Of a stretch of 15,120 bases of DNA, positions 1 to 8,194 are shown piece after piece. The notes beneath the pieces were generated by a model, which did not search any database, was not told the origin of the DNA, and saw only the letters and a list, made by a program, of their open reading frames with translations. The stretch's first letter is position 1. Every line of letters begins with the position of its first letter. Where the stretch lies: the NCBI GenBank assembly GCA_905203645.1, contig CAJKWP010000029.1, positions 1 through 15,120 on the forward strand. Reading direction: 5' to 3'. Position numbers and translations under genes: made by a program. This DNA comes from an uncultured Christensenella sp. (GTDB lineage Bacteria > Bacillota > Clostridia > Christensenellales > UBA1242).

Positions 1-15
1 AATAAAGTTAAAAAA

Positions 16-45
16 ATCCCAAAAGTGTTTTTTCACTTTTGGGAT
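16..45 (-). terminator. Intrinsic terminator after the gmk-like gene
   Basis: A perfect 12-bp inverted repeat (16-27 paired with 34-45) with a 6-base loop is followed, on the minus strand, by a run of T formed from the A-tract at 10-16. It lies 17 bases beyond the stop codon of the guanylate kinase-like gene and closes the long murB-to-gmk run of minus-strand genes. The stem contains a CCC/GGG block, so it should be stable in an AT-rich context. Confidence 0.9.
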
Positions 46-62
46 ATGGATTTTTTGTGTTT

Positions 63-629
63 TTAGTTGTTGATTTGCATCTTTTTGAAGCGTTTGATTG
101 TTTTTTCAATTTTTGTCAATGTTTTTTGCAAATCTATGTTGCGGATGACCATGTCGTAATTTTTTTTGTAAGATTCTTCAAATTCCATACGTGATATACG
201 CAAATCAATATCTGCTTCCCCGCGACCTTTGAGTCTTTCAATCAAAACTTTTTTTGGTGCGGTCAAAAATATCGAAAGTACGACTGCTTTGTTTTCAAGC
301 AATCTTTTCAAATTTACTTGTCCCAAAACACCGATATCTTTTATAAAATCGTACTCACCCTTTTGTATTTCGTCAAGTGAAGATTTGAGCATTCCGCGAA
401 AGGTTTCGTGCACTTCTTCAACTTCGGCAAACTTGTCTTCTTTTACGCCTTGGTCAAATTCTTCTTTGCTCAAAAAATAATATGGGCAATTTGGGCTTTC
501 AAGTTCGCCCAGTCTTGGTTTGCGGGTTGTGCAAGTTTTCAAAAGTTTCAAGTTTGAATTGTTTTTCAACAGTTCATTGATAACTGTATTTTTTCCTACA
601 CCACTGCTTCCAGAAATAATTACTAACAT
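63..629 (-). CDS. gmk: Guanylate kinase-like protein (188 aa)
   Basis: Guanylate kinase transfers a phosphate from ATP to GMP in the cytoplasm. The sequence shows a P-loop at residues 7-14 (GSSGVGKN), the TTRKPRLGE segment at 34-42, a YYF at 50-52 and a RLKGRGE lid-like segment, in the family order. The length of 188 aa is slightly short (family about 200). Several GMP-site positions are unusual: the usual NYYGT is replaced around residues 75-80 by ETFRGM, and the second acidic residue of the L[DE]I[DE]xQG block is a glycine (G100). The P-loop Ser/Thr/Gly after Lys is Asn. The SD AAGGAT lies in the end of pfkA; the pfkA stop and this ATG are 4 bases apart. The fold call is firm, but the substrate is less sure because of these changes. 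Confidence 0.8.
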   Translation of the reverse strand: MLVIISGSSGVGKNTVINELLKNNSNLKLLKTCTTRKPRLGELESPNCPYYFLSKEEFDQGVKEDKFAEVEEVHETFRGMLKSSLDEIQKGEYDFIKDIGVLGQVNLKRLLENKAVVLSIFLTAPKKVLIERLKGRGEADIDLRISRMEFEESYKKNYDMVIRNIDLQKTLTKIEKTIKRFKKMQINN

Positions 630-633
630 TTTT

Positions 634-1509
634 TCATCCTTCGTTTGTTAAATTTTGTGTTTGTACTATATTTTCATCAATCGCGATTGCTTGATTGAAA
701 TCTTTATTTTTCAAAAGTGACAATGTCATTTTTGCAAAAGTTTTTGCATATTTTTTTTCTTGTGGCAAAGGTGCTGTTCCACGTTGCAAATATCCAACAA
801 CGCAGCCCCTTACCTCGCAATTCAACTGCTTTCCAATGTGTGCGCAATATGGATAAAGGTCAACAAGTTTTTCTTGCAAAATGATAATCTTTGACTTTTT
901 TTGTGGATTTGTATCTTCAAACACAAAATCGTTTATGTTTTCTGCGCAAATCACATAATCAGCATCAACAATTTGTCCCACCATTTGAGCGATTGACGGA
1001 TTATCCCTGCCCATAACTTCAAAAACGCCTGTACGGTCAAATGCTTTGAGAGTGTTTACTGTATCAAAAATATATTCGGTGCAAGCGTAAACTGCGGTCA
1101 AAAAGCCAATCGAGTATGTTTTGTATGGCAAGTCTTTGTCGACAGTTGCTGGAATAAAAATTGTATTTATGCCATGAAGAGCAAGTTCGACGGCGCCTTT
1201 GTAACTGCCGTCACCACCGAGCACAATCACGCAATCAAATTTTTCGCCCGCAATGTTTTTGCAAGCCATGCGCAAGCCCTTTTCGGTTTTGAACTCTGGG
1301 CATCTTGAACTTTTTATAAATGTGCCAGCCAAATCTTTGAAGCACGTTGTTTCTTTTTGGTCGATTTTGACAAAATTGCCTTCAATCAAACCGCGAAAGC
1401 CGTACATAGATGCGTAAAATTGGTGTTTTCTTCCATATTTTACAAGGCTGTGTATGCAAAAGTTCATTCCCGGTGAATCACCACCACTGCACAAAATCAA
1501 AACTTTCAA
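634..1509 (-). CDS. pfkA: 6-phosphofructokinase, divergent and short (291 aa)
   Basis: ATP-type phosphofructokinase of glycolysis (fructose-6-P to fructose-1,6-bisP). Visible motifs are SGGDSPGMN (8-16), SRCPEFKTE (68-76), GGDGS (98-102, with Gly where PPi enzymes carry Asp), TVDKD (122-126), VMGR (165-168), E213 and QRG (242-244). The base Asp is kept (D124), but the middle residue of TIDND is Lys (K125), the usual His of GHxQRG is Tyr (Y240), and the two N-terminal effector-site arginines are His20 and Lys24. The protein lacks about 28 C-terminal residues compared with the usual 319 aa. The start is TTG: the codon at 1507-1509 overlaps the dnaE stop (TTGA) and has GGAGAA upstream in dnaE. 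It probably remains a PFK, but with altered regulation or substrate affinity. Confidence 0.87.
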   Translation of the reverse strand: MKVLILCSGGDSPGMNFCIHSLVKYGRKHQFYASMYGFRGLIEGNFVKIDQKETTCFKDLAGTFIKSSRCPEFKTEKGLRMACKNIAGEKFDCVIVLGGDGSYKGAVELALHGINTIFIPATVDKDLPYKTYSIGFLTAVYACTEYIFDTVNTLKAFDRTGVFEVMGRDNPSIAQMVGQIVDADYVICAENINDFVFEDTNPQKKSKIIILQEKLVDLYPYCAHIGKQLNCEVRGCVVGYLQRGTAPLPQEKKYAKTFAKMTLSLLKNKDFNQAIAIDENIVQTQNLTNEG

Positions 1510-4500
1510 TTTTCTTCTCCGCCTTTTACTATAACATTTTCTTGACCCAAAAGTCCAATCAAATCATTACAAAGCATTGTATCGGCATTTGTTGTAATCG
1601 AAACCTTGAAACTTTTGCCGCTGTTTGTACATCTGATTGCAATTTCGTCGTCACCAATGTATTCTTTCAAAAGTGACAAAACGTTTTGATAAAGTTGGTC
1701 ATTGGTTGTATCAAAACGAAGATAAAGTTTGCGGTTGGATTTTTGATGCACCTCTTCGGTTTGTTGCTTTTTCCATTCTCTGAACCCGTCAGCCACCAAT
1801 GAAAATTTGTCATTATTGTAAGAAATCTTGCCTATACAACCAACTATGTTGTCGGCTTGCAAAATGTTTTTGAATTTTGCATATACTCCTGGGAAAACGA
1901 TAACTTCCATTTCGCCATACATATCTTCCAATCGCAAAAATGCCATTTCTTTGTTGCTCTTGGTGATTTTTTTGTTTACTTCGGTTATAAGTCCGCCACA
2001 TTTGAATTGTTGCCCATCTTCAAATTGGCGTTTTTCTTCTTGAACTTCATCTTGACTTTCGCTTGTTTCGTCTTCGTCTTTTACAAGCATATCCGACGTC
2101 AAAGTTATATCATTATAAAACTCCAAATAATCGTCAAGTGGATGTCCCGAAAGGTAAATTCCCGCTATTTCCTTTTCATTTTTGAGTTTTGCATCTTTTG
2201 AAAACTCTTTGACGTCAGGATACGTCAAACTTGAAAATTTTGTATTGCAAGTTGTTGACATAAAGTCAAAAAGCGAAGTTTGACCGGTTTCTTTTGTCTT
2301 TTTGTCCTTGCTGACAATTTCGACTGCCCTTTCAAAGACCATCATAAGTTGACTGCGTTTTACCTTGAAACAATCAAATGCCCCTGCCATAATCATCGCT
2401 TCCAAGCAACGTTTGTTAAGTGCCATACTGTTTACTCTTTCGCAGTAGTCCATAAAATCTTTGTATGGACCATTCTTTTCACGTTCGGCAATGATTGATT
2501 CAACAACACCGACGCCGACGTTTTTGAGTGCCGCCAAGCCGAAACGCATTTTTCCGTTTTCAACCGTGAAATACGTTCCGCTTTTGTTTATGTCCGGAAG
2601 CAAAACTTCTATGCCTTCTTTTTTTGCGTACATAACGTACTTTTTGATTTCGTCCAGATTGTTGATGCGGTTGTTGATAACCGCGGTCAAAAATTCGACT
2701 TCGTGATAGCATTTCAGATACGCGGTTTGATACGACAAATAAGCATACGCTGCCGCGTGCGATTTGTTGAAAGCATAGGAAGCAAAACTTTCCATTTCGG
2801 CAAAGACTTTGAGTGCGACTTCTTCGGGGATGCCAAGTTTCAAGGCACCTGGAATTGGATGTTCCCCTTCTTGTCCATAAATAAATTTTTGTTTCTCGGC
2901 GGGCATCTTGTCTTTTTTCTTTTTGCCCATAATACGACGAACATTGTCGGCTTGGGCAAAACTGTATCCGCCCATTGCTTGGAATATCTGCATAACCTGT
3001 TCTTGATAAACTATACAACCGTAAGTCTTGTTCAAAATTGGTTCCAAGCATGGATCTGCATAAACTATGCTTTTGGGGTTCTTTTTGCCTTCGATGTATC
3101 TTGGGATACTGTCCATAGGGCCTGGACGATAAAGTGACACACCCGCAATAATATCTTCCAAGCAGTCTGGTTGAAGTTCACGCATAAAGTTTTTGAAGCC
3201 ACCGCTTTCAAGTTGGAATATCGAGTCGGTGTTTCCCGAACTTATAAGTCCATAAACGTTTTGGTCGTCATATTCCATGTGATAAAAGTCGATGTCAATG
3301 CCCTTGGTTTGTTTTACAAGTTTGATTGCTCTGTCGATATCGGTCAAAGTTTTCAAACCCAAAAAGTCCATTTTCAAAAGTCCCAAACTTTCAAGTTCAA
3401 TCATGTTGTATTGTGTTGCAACGTCGTCGCCATTTTTTGAAAGTGGAACATAATTGTCAACTGGTTCGGGTGCAATAAGAACACCCGCTGCGTGTGTTGA
3501 GGTGTTACGTGGTGCACCTTCCAATTTTATTGCCAAATCGGCAACACGTTTCACAAATGGGTCTTCATCGTATTCTTTACGCAAGTCTGGAATAATAAAT
3601 TTGTCGTTTGCAGGGTCACCCGTTGTTCCAAAATAATATTTCAAAACAGGTGGTTTTTTTATGCCGTCTGGCAATTTGCCAGGGATAAGTTTTGTCATTT
3701 TGTCAACTTGGGAAAGTGGCATACGCAAAACACGTGCAACGTCCCTTATGGCGTTTTTTGCCGCCATTGTTCCAAACGTAACAATAAGTGCAACGTTGCT
3801 TTTGCCGTAACGTCTGCGAGTGTATTCCACCACTTCCAATCTTCGATCGAAACAAAAGTCAATATCAAAGTCGGGCATAGAAACCCTTTCTTTGTTTATA
3901 AAACGTTCAAAAATCAAATCATATTTGATTGGATCAACCATGGTTATGCCGATAGCATACGCAACGATACTACCCGCACCTGAACCCCTTCCTGGGCCAA
4001 CGGGAATCCCTTGACTTTTTGCATAGTTGACATAGTCCCACACAACCAAAAAATATTCGACAAAGCCTTGGCTTTCGATTGTGTCAAGTTCCATATTTGT
4101 ACGGTCTTCGATTACTTTGCCATAATTTTCGCCATATATACGTCTTATTCCTTCCCAAGTCATGCGACGCAAAAATTGTACTGCTGTTTCGCCTGTATTT
4201 GGGATGTATTTTGGGATATAGTTTTGGTTGCTTGCCAAAACGTATTTTGGGTCAATACCTGGAATATCTCCGTGTGCTTTGCTTTTTATGACCAAATTTT
4301 GGCATTTTTGTGCAATTTCCAAAGTTGTGTCAAGGGCATCTTCATAGCCTTCCAATGCTTTTTCCATTTCTTCACGAGTTTTCAAATAAAATTCGTTTGT
4401 TGAAAAGCGCATTCTGTCTGGGTCATCGATTGTTTTGCCCATTTGCACACACATCAAAACGTCTTGAATTTCGGCGTCTTCTTTGTTTATATAATGCACG

Positions 4501-5105
4501 TCGTTTGTTGCGACAAGTTTTATGCCAAGTCGTTCGGACATAGACTTCAAATATGGCAAAATTTCAATTTGTTCGTCAAGTCCGTGATTTTGTATTTCCA
4601 AATAAAAATCTTCGCCAAAAATCTTTTTGAGCCTGAGTGCCAAAGCGTCGGCTTCATCAAATCTGTGTTGCAACAAAAGTGATGGAATATGTCCTGCAAG
4701 GCAAGCACTGAGGCAAACAAGACCCTTGCTGTATTTTTCCAATGTATCATAATCAATACGTGGTTTGTAATAAAATCCGTCAACAAATGCAATAGAATTG
4801 AGTTTCAAAAGATTTTGATAACCTTCGTTGTCTTTTGCCAAAATGACCAAGTGACCCATGTCAGCCTTGCCAACTTTTTTTGTAAGGTCATGGCAAATAT
4901 AAAATTCGGTACCAATGATAGGGTTTATGTGGTTTGCCAGACATTCGCCGTAAAATTGCAATGCGCCGTACATGTTTCCGTGGTCAGTCATAGCGATACT
5001 TGTCCAACCGCGTTCTTTTACAGTTTTGATAAGTGGTTTGATTCTGGCAATTCCATCAAGCAAACTGTACTCGGTATGCACGTGCAAGTGTGCAAAATCT
5101 TTCAT
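1506..5105 (-). CDS. dnaE: DNA polymerase III subunit alpha (1199 aa)
   Basis: Replicative DNA polymerase of the C family, DnaE1 type. The N-terminal PHP domain (about 1-280) keeps a full metal-ligand set: H8 and H10, D41-H42, E67, H139, D202 and H204. This is compatible with an active 3'-5' exonuclease, although activity is not shown. The polymerase core has GPGRGSGAGS (371-380), catalytic PDFDIDF (D412, D414) and a third Asp in KMDFLGL (D570). A helix-hairpin-helix region lies near 860-910, a QTSLFDF clamp-binding motif at 942-948 and an OB-fold around 1035-1110. An acidic linker (about 1009-1030) precedes the OB-fold. The start has the SD CAGGAGA; the gap after whiA is 15 bases, and the stop overlaps the TTG start of pfkA. 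The whiA–dnaE–pfkA order is known from other Firmicutes. Confidence 0.97.
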   Translation of the reverse strand: MKDFAHLHVHTEYSLLDGIARIKPLIKTVKERGWTSIAMTDHGNMYGALQFYGECLANHINPIIGTEFYICHDLTKKVGKADMGHLVILAKDNEGYQNLLKLNSIAFVDGFYYKPRIDYDTLEKYSKGLVCLSACLAGHIPSLLLQHRFDEADALALRLKKIFGEDFYLEIQNHGLDEQIEILPYLKSMSERLGIKLVATNDVHYINKEDAEIQDVLMCVQMGKTIDDPDRMRFSTNEFYLKTREEMEKALEGYEDALDTTLEIAQKCQNLVIKSKAHGDIPGIDPKYVLASNQNYIPKYIPNTGETAVQFLRRMTWEGIRRIYGENYGKVIEDRTNMELDTIESQGFVEYFLVVWDYVNYAKSQGIPVGPGRGSGAGSIVAYAIGITMVDPIKYDLIFERFINKERVSMPDFDIDFCFDRRLEVVEYTRRRYGKSNVALIVTFGTMAAKNAIRDVARVLRMPLSQVDKMTKLIPGKLPDGIKKPPVLKYYFGTTGDPANDKFIIPDLRKEYDEDPFVKRVADLAIKLEGAPRNTSTHAAGVLIAPEPVDNYVPLSKNGDDVATQYNMIELESLGLLKMDFLGLKTLTDIDRAIKLVKQTKGIDIDFYHMEYDDQNVYGLISSGNTDSIFQLESGGFKNFMRELQPDCLEDIIAGVSLYRPGPMDSIPRYIEGKKNPKSIVYADPCLEPILNKTYGCIVYQEQVMQIFQAMGGYSFAQADNVRRIMGKKKKDKMPAEKQKFIYGQEGEHPIPGALKLGIPEEVALKVFAEMESFASYAFNKSHAAAYAYLSYQTAYLKCYHEVEFLTAVINNRINNLDEIKKYVMYAKKEGIEVLLPDINKSGTYFTVENGKMRFGLAALKNVGVGVVESIIAEREKNGPYKDFMDYCERVNSMALNKRCLEAMIMAGAFDCFKVKRSQLMMVFERAVEIVSKDKKTKETGQTSLFDFMSTTCNTKFSSLTYPDVKEFSKDAKLKNEKEIAGIYLSGHPLDDYLEFYNDITLTSDMLVKDEDETSESQDEVQEEKRQFEDGQQFKCGGLITEVNKKITKSNKEMAFLRLEDMYGEMEVIVFPGVYAKFKNILQADNIVGCIGKISYNNDKFSLVADGFREWKKQQTEEVHQKSNRKLYLRFDTTNDQLYQNVLSLLKEYIGDDEIAIRCTNSGKSFKVSITTNADTMLCNDLIGLLGQENVIVKGGEEN

Positions 5106-5120
5106 TTTATCTCCTGTTTT

Positions 5121-6068
5121 TTAATCTTTCAATTCTTTTGCAAGTTTCATAATTTTGTTAAAGCGGTGATTAAGTCCGCTTTTTGAAAGTGTGTTGCCGC
5201 TTAGTGATACAAGTTCAGACAAACTTTCTTCGGTGTTGGCAAGTCTTAAAAGGCATGCTTCTTCCAGTTGTGGTGGCAGATTTTCAAGTCCGATAGTGCT
5301 TGATATAATTTCGATTGCTTCAAGTTGTTTCATATTTGCACTTACTGTTTTTGAAATGTTCGCATTCATGCAATTTGTTTGACGATTGACGCTGTTGCGT
5401 ACTTCCCTGGTTGCCATTTCATTTTGCAAACTCAGAACTGCCTGATAAGCACCGACCAAAGCAAACACATCGCTGATTGCTTGTGCTTCTTTCAAGTATA
5501 GCACAAAAGTATTTTTTCGTTCAATAAGTTTTGGGAAAATTGCGTAATGATTTAACAAAGTTGACAAGGTCACCAAAAGGTCATAATTTTTGTTTGTCCA
5601 TTCCAAATGATAGCCACTGTAAGTTTTTTCGTTTGGGGCGCTGGAAAGTTTGATTGCCGACGTGCTGCAAGCGATAGTGATCGCTTTTACAAAACTGCAA
5701 AGACCTTCTTCGGTGTTAACCAAATGTCTGTCAAGGTCGATATCAAGGCACACATTGTGATTTTCGTCATACAAATTCAAATCGTTTACAATTTTTTGAG
5801 TAAGTGCTTGGTCAAAGTCAATGTTGTAATATTCGGTTTTGTTTATTGTTGAACTTTCAAAAATGGTTATTTCGGCATTTTGTCCGTATAATCTTTTCAA
5901 AATTTTGTTTGTGTAGTCAAAAAGTTCGTAAATATCGGTTACAAGTTGAATTTTTCCATCAATCAATTTTCCAATCGACATAACAAGTCCGCACAAAAAA
6001 GAAAGACATCCATCGTCTTCGATTGGCTGTGACATTATTTCATCTTTTATCTCTCTTGAAAAACTCAT
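5121..6068 (-). CDS. whiA: DNA-binding protein WhiA (315 aa)
   Basis: WhiA is a DNA-binding protein of Gram-positive bacteria, tied to sporulation in Streptomyces and to cell division and chromosome segregation in Bacillus. The sequence begins with the typical SFSREIKDE and contains a divergent LAGLIDADG-like central region (about 20-200). The C-terminal HTH part has the family signature RxxxNRxxNxxxAN (224-236), then GLENLPPQLEEACLLR (260-275) and SKSGLNHRFNKI (295-306). Length is normal. The SD AAAGGAC lies 6 bases before the ATG. It sits between the PHP phosphatase gene (12-base gap) and dnaE (15-base gap). The homing endonuclease catalytic residues are not expected to work in this family. 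Confidence 0.95.
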   Translation of the reverse strand: MSFSREIKDEIMSQPIEDDGCLSFLCGLVMSIGKLIDGKIQLVTDIYELFDYTNKILKRLYGQNAEITIFESSTINKTEYYNIDFDQALTQKIVNDLNLYDENHNVCLDIDLDRHLVNTEEGLCSFVKAITIACSTSAIKLSSAPNEKTYSGYHLEWTNKNYDLLVTLSTLLNHYAIFPKLIERKNTFVLYLKEAQAISDVFALVGAYQAVLSLQNEMATREVRNSVNRQTNCMNANISKTVSANMKQLEAIEIISSTIGLENLPPQLEEACLLRLANTEESLSELVSLSGNTLSKSGLNHRFNKIMKLAKELKD

Positions 6069-6080
6069 TATTTTGTCCTT

Positions 6081-6821
6081 TTATTTTGTTTTGAAAGTTG
6101 GAATTTTGTCAATATTAACAACCAAATCAGGGTTTATTTCAAGCCTTGTTATCATGTTTATTCCTTGGTTGCATTCGCCTACTCTTTCTGCCCTGTGAGC
6201 ATCTGAGTTGACAATAAGTTTGACGTTGTCACTTTGCATTTGCAAAAGTTCTTCATCGCCAAAGTTTATACGTTTGCCATTGAGTTCGACGTACGTTCCG
6301 CAGTCACGGCAATGTCTTGCCAAACGACAAAAATCAACTGGGCAAGCATAGCCCATGTGTGAAATGACGTCAATGGGGTACTTGTCCAACGAACGCATTA
6401 TCGCTTCGGTGTTGCGCTGGATATGCCTTTTTGTTGGTTTGAATGGTGAATAGTTTGGCAAAAAGTATCCAAAAGCATCGCCAAATGATTTTGGTTTTGC
6501 CGCATAATGAAAACCGCAAACGATGACATCGAACCACGAAAGTTGTTCGCTTGTCAAATCGATTGTCCCGTCAAGGGAAATAAAATTTGCTTCGATTCCA
6601 AGCAAAATTTTGACACCTGTTTTTTCCTGTGCAATTTCGATTTCCTTTCGCATAGGTTCGATATCCCTTGGTTTCATTCCATATTTTATGTGTCCGAATC
6701 CATGGTCAGTTATGGCAATTTGTTTCAAACCTTTTTCTTTTGCAACAAAAGCATTGTCAAGGATTGTACCCTTGCCATGGCTGTATGGAGTATGAGTGTG
6801 ATAATCGCCCAAAAGAACCAT
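6081..6821 (-). CDS. PHP-domain phosphoesterase (YcdX-like, 246 aa)
   Basis: A stand-alone PHP-domain metallo-phosphoesterase. All nine usual metal ligands can be traced: H8 and H10 in DYHTHTPYS, H15, H40 in TDHG, E77 in GIEAN, H105 in GFHY, H155 in SHMG, and D207 and H209 in NSDAH. This matches the trinuclear-zinc YcdX subgroup rather than histidinol phosphatase HisJ or the polymerase PHP domain. The substrate cannot be read from the sequence. The ATG lies 1 base after the murB stop, and its SD (AGGAGA) sits within the last codons of murB, so translation is coupled. PHP genes next to murB are seen in other Clostridia, but a functional link to the cell wall is inference only. Confidence 0.88.
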   Translation of the reverse strand: MVLLGDYHTHTPYSHGKGTILDNAFVAKEKGLKQIAITDHGFGHIKYGMKPRDIEPMRKEIEIAQEKTGVKILLGIEANFISLDGTIDLTSEQLSWFDVIVCGFHYAAKPKSFGDAFGYFLPNYSPFKPTKRHIQRNTEAIMRSLDKYPIDVISHMGYACPVDFCRLARHCRDCGTYVELNGKRINFGDEELLQMQSDNVKLIVNSDAHRAERVGECNQGINMITRLEINPDLVVNIDKIPTFKTK

Positions 6822-6822
6822 T

Positions 6823-7707
6823 TTAATCTCCTATTATTTTTATTTCGGTCTGCAAATCCACGTTGCATTCCTTTTTGACTTTTTGTTTTACAAGCTCAAT
6901 AAGGTCTTCCACGTCTTGGCTTGTAGCATTGCCTTTGTTGACAATAAAACCTGCGTGTTTTGTGCTTATTTCTGCTCCATTCTTTTTTACACCTTTAAGT
7001 CCCAAGTTGTCAATAATTTTGGCTGGAATAATTTTGTCATCTCGTTTGAAAACACTTCCCGCACTTGGCAAATTTGGATGTGCTTCTATGCGTTTTTTCA
7101 TAAAGGATTGCATATTTTCAAAAACTTTTTCGCTTGGGCAATTTTGCAACTTTAAGTACACGCAAAGCACCAAAAAATTATTTTTTGAAATAGCAGAATT
7201 GCGATATTCAAACTGGCACGAATCTTTGTCCAAAATTCGCACTTTTTTGCCGTCGAATATTTTTATTTTTTGCACAAAGTCACCGATTTGACCGCCGTAA
7301 GCGCCTGCATTCATGCAACACGCCCCACCGACAGTTCCAGGAATTCCAAAAGAAAATTCCATGCCACCAAGGTTGTTTTTTGCCAAAATGCCGTTAAGTT
7401 TCAAAAGTGGCATTCCACACTGACAAATTACGATGTCTTTTTTTATCTTGTACTTGTCAAGTCCCTTTGTACAAATTACAAAACCATTGAAGTTTTTGAA
7501 AAGAGTGTTGCTACCTGCGCCCAACACATAATATTTTGCATCAATTTTTTCAAGTACTTTCAAAATCTTTACAAGTTTTGAAATTTTGTTTGTTTCGACA
7601 TAAAACCTTGCCGTTCCGCCACAACGAAACGTTGTGTGATTGCCCATGTTTTCGTTTTGCAAAAACGTGGTGCTGAGTTTTTTTATTTTATTTAAAAATT
7701 TGTCCAT
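6823..7707 (-). CDS. murB: UDP-N-acetylenolpyruvoylglucosamine reductase (294 aa)
   Basis: MurB is the FAD- and NADPH-dependent enzyme that makes UDP-N-acetylmuramic acid, the second committed step of peptidoglycan precursor synthesis. The FAD-binding region shows NHTTFRCGG (23-31), GAGSNTL (63-69) and GIPGTVGGAC followed by MNAGAYGG (121-139). The third domain has YR (R169), the catalytic serine in PSAGSVFKR (S218) and the catalytic glutamate in LQTEIKI (E288). Size and pattern fit the short type II MurB of Firmicutes. The first ATG has no SD and lies 5 bases after a perfect TATAAT. The next Met (residue 21) also lacks an SD and would cut into the domain, so the first start is preferred; the message may be leaderless. 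It heads the murB-to-gmk run. Confidence 0.95.
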   Translation of the reverse strand: MDKFLNKIKKLSTTFLQNENMGNHTTFRCGGTARFYVETNKISKLVKILKVLEKIDAKYYVLGAGSNTLFKNFNGFVICTKGLDKYKIKKDIVICQCGMPLLKLNGILAKNNLGGMEFSFGIPGTVGGACCMNAGAYGGQIGDFVQKIKIFDGKKVRILDKDSCQFEYRNSAISKNNFLVLCVYLKLQNCPSEKVFENMQSFMKKRIEAHPNLPSAGSVFKRDDKIIPAKIIDNLGLKGVKKNGAEISTKHAGFIVNKGNATSQDVEDLIELVKQKVKKECNVDLQTEIKIIGD

Positions 7708-7712
7708 ATAAC

Positions 7713-7742
7713 ATTATATGAACAAATCTTAAAACAGGACAA
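7713..7742 (-). promoter_or_regulatory. Likely murB promoter, near-leaderless
   Basis: On the minus strand there is TTGTCC (7737-7742), an 18-base spacer and a perfect TATAAT (7713-7718). The murB ATG begins only 5 bases after the -10 box, so transcription would start at or within a base or two of the ATG. There is no SD in the interval. It begins right after the dtd stop codon. Confidence 0.6.
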
Positions 7743-7744
7743 AA

Positions 7745-8191
7745 TCAGATTTGATTGCTGTCCATAACAATATTTATTGGCCCGTCATTTTCGCATACTA
7801 TTTTCATGTCTGCGCCAAAAACGCCCAGTTTGCATTCGACACCGTTTTGACTTAAAAGTAAAGCAAAATATTCATACAATTCCTTTGCCCTTTCGCCTTT
7901 TTGTGCATTTGAAAAACTTGGTCTGAATCCATGTGTACAATCTGCGCAAAGGGTGAAATTGCTGACCAAAAGTATTTTTCCGCCAACTTGTGAAAGTGAC
8001 AAATTCATCTTTTGATTTTCGTCTTCAAAAATTCGAAGACCAGCCAGTTTTCGTGCCAATTTTTCACAAGAGTTTTCAGTGTCTGCGATGTCAACACCAA
8101 CAAACACCAAAAAGCCCTTTTGTATTTCGCTTACAAGTTTTTCTTCGACGTAAAGTTTTGCAAAATTGACTCGTTGACAAACAAGTTTCAT
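7745..8191 (-). CDS. dtd: D-aminoacyl-tRNA deacylase (148 aa)
   Basis: Dtd hydrolyses D-amino acids, and glycine on tRNA-Ala, from mischarged tRNAs, and so acts as a translation proofreader. The family pattern is clear: CQRVNFAKLYV at the start, RIFEDENQKMNLSL (53-66), SNFTLCAD (77-84, family SQFTLYAD, with the catalytic-site Thr at 80), GFRPSFSNA (88-96), GVFGADM (123-129) and the Gly-cisPro element NDGPIN (135-140). Two small departures are N78 for Gln and N140 for the usual Thr after GP[VI]. Length is normal. The ATG is 3 bases after the stop of the alcohol dehydrogenase gene, with the SD GGAG inside the end of that gene, so the two are coupled. Confidence 0.95.
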   Translation of the reverse strand: MKLVCQRVNFAKLYVEEKLVSEIQKGFLVFVGVDIADTENSCEKLARKLAGLRIFEDENQKMNLSLSQVGGKILLVSNFTLCADCTHGFRPSFSNAQKGERAKELYEYFALLLSQNGVECKLGVFGADMKIVCENDGPINIVMDSNQI

Positions 8192-8194
8192 GGA

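Noticed and set aside
2560..3051. A 163-codon minus-strand frame inside dnaE
   Set aside because: It is the shifted frame of conserved polymerase sequence, with no SD and no motif; dnaE itself is continuous.
4689..5186. A 165-codon plus-strand open frame over the start of dnaE
   Set aside because: It is antisense to the conserved PHP domain of DnaE and extends into whiA; composition is that of a shadow frame.
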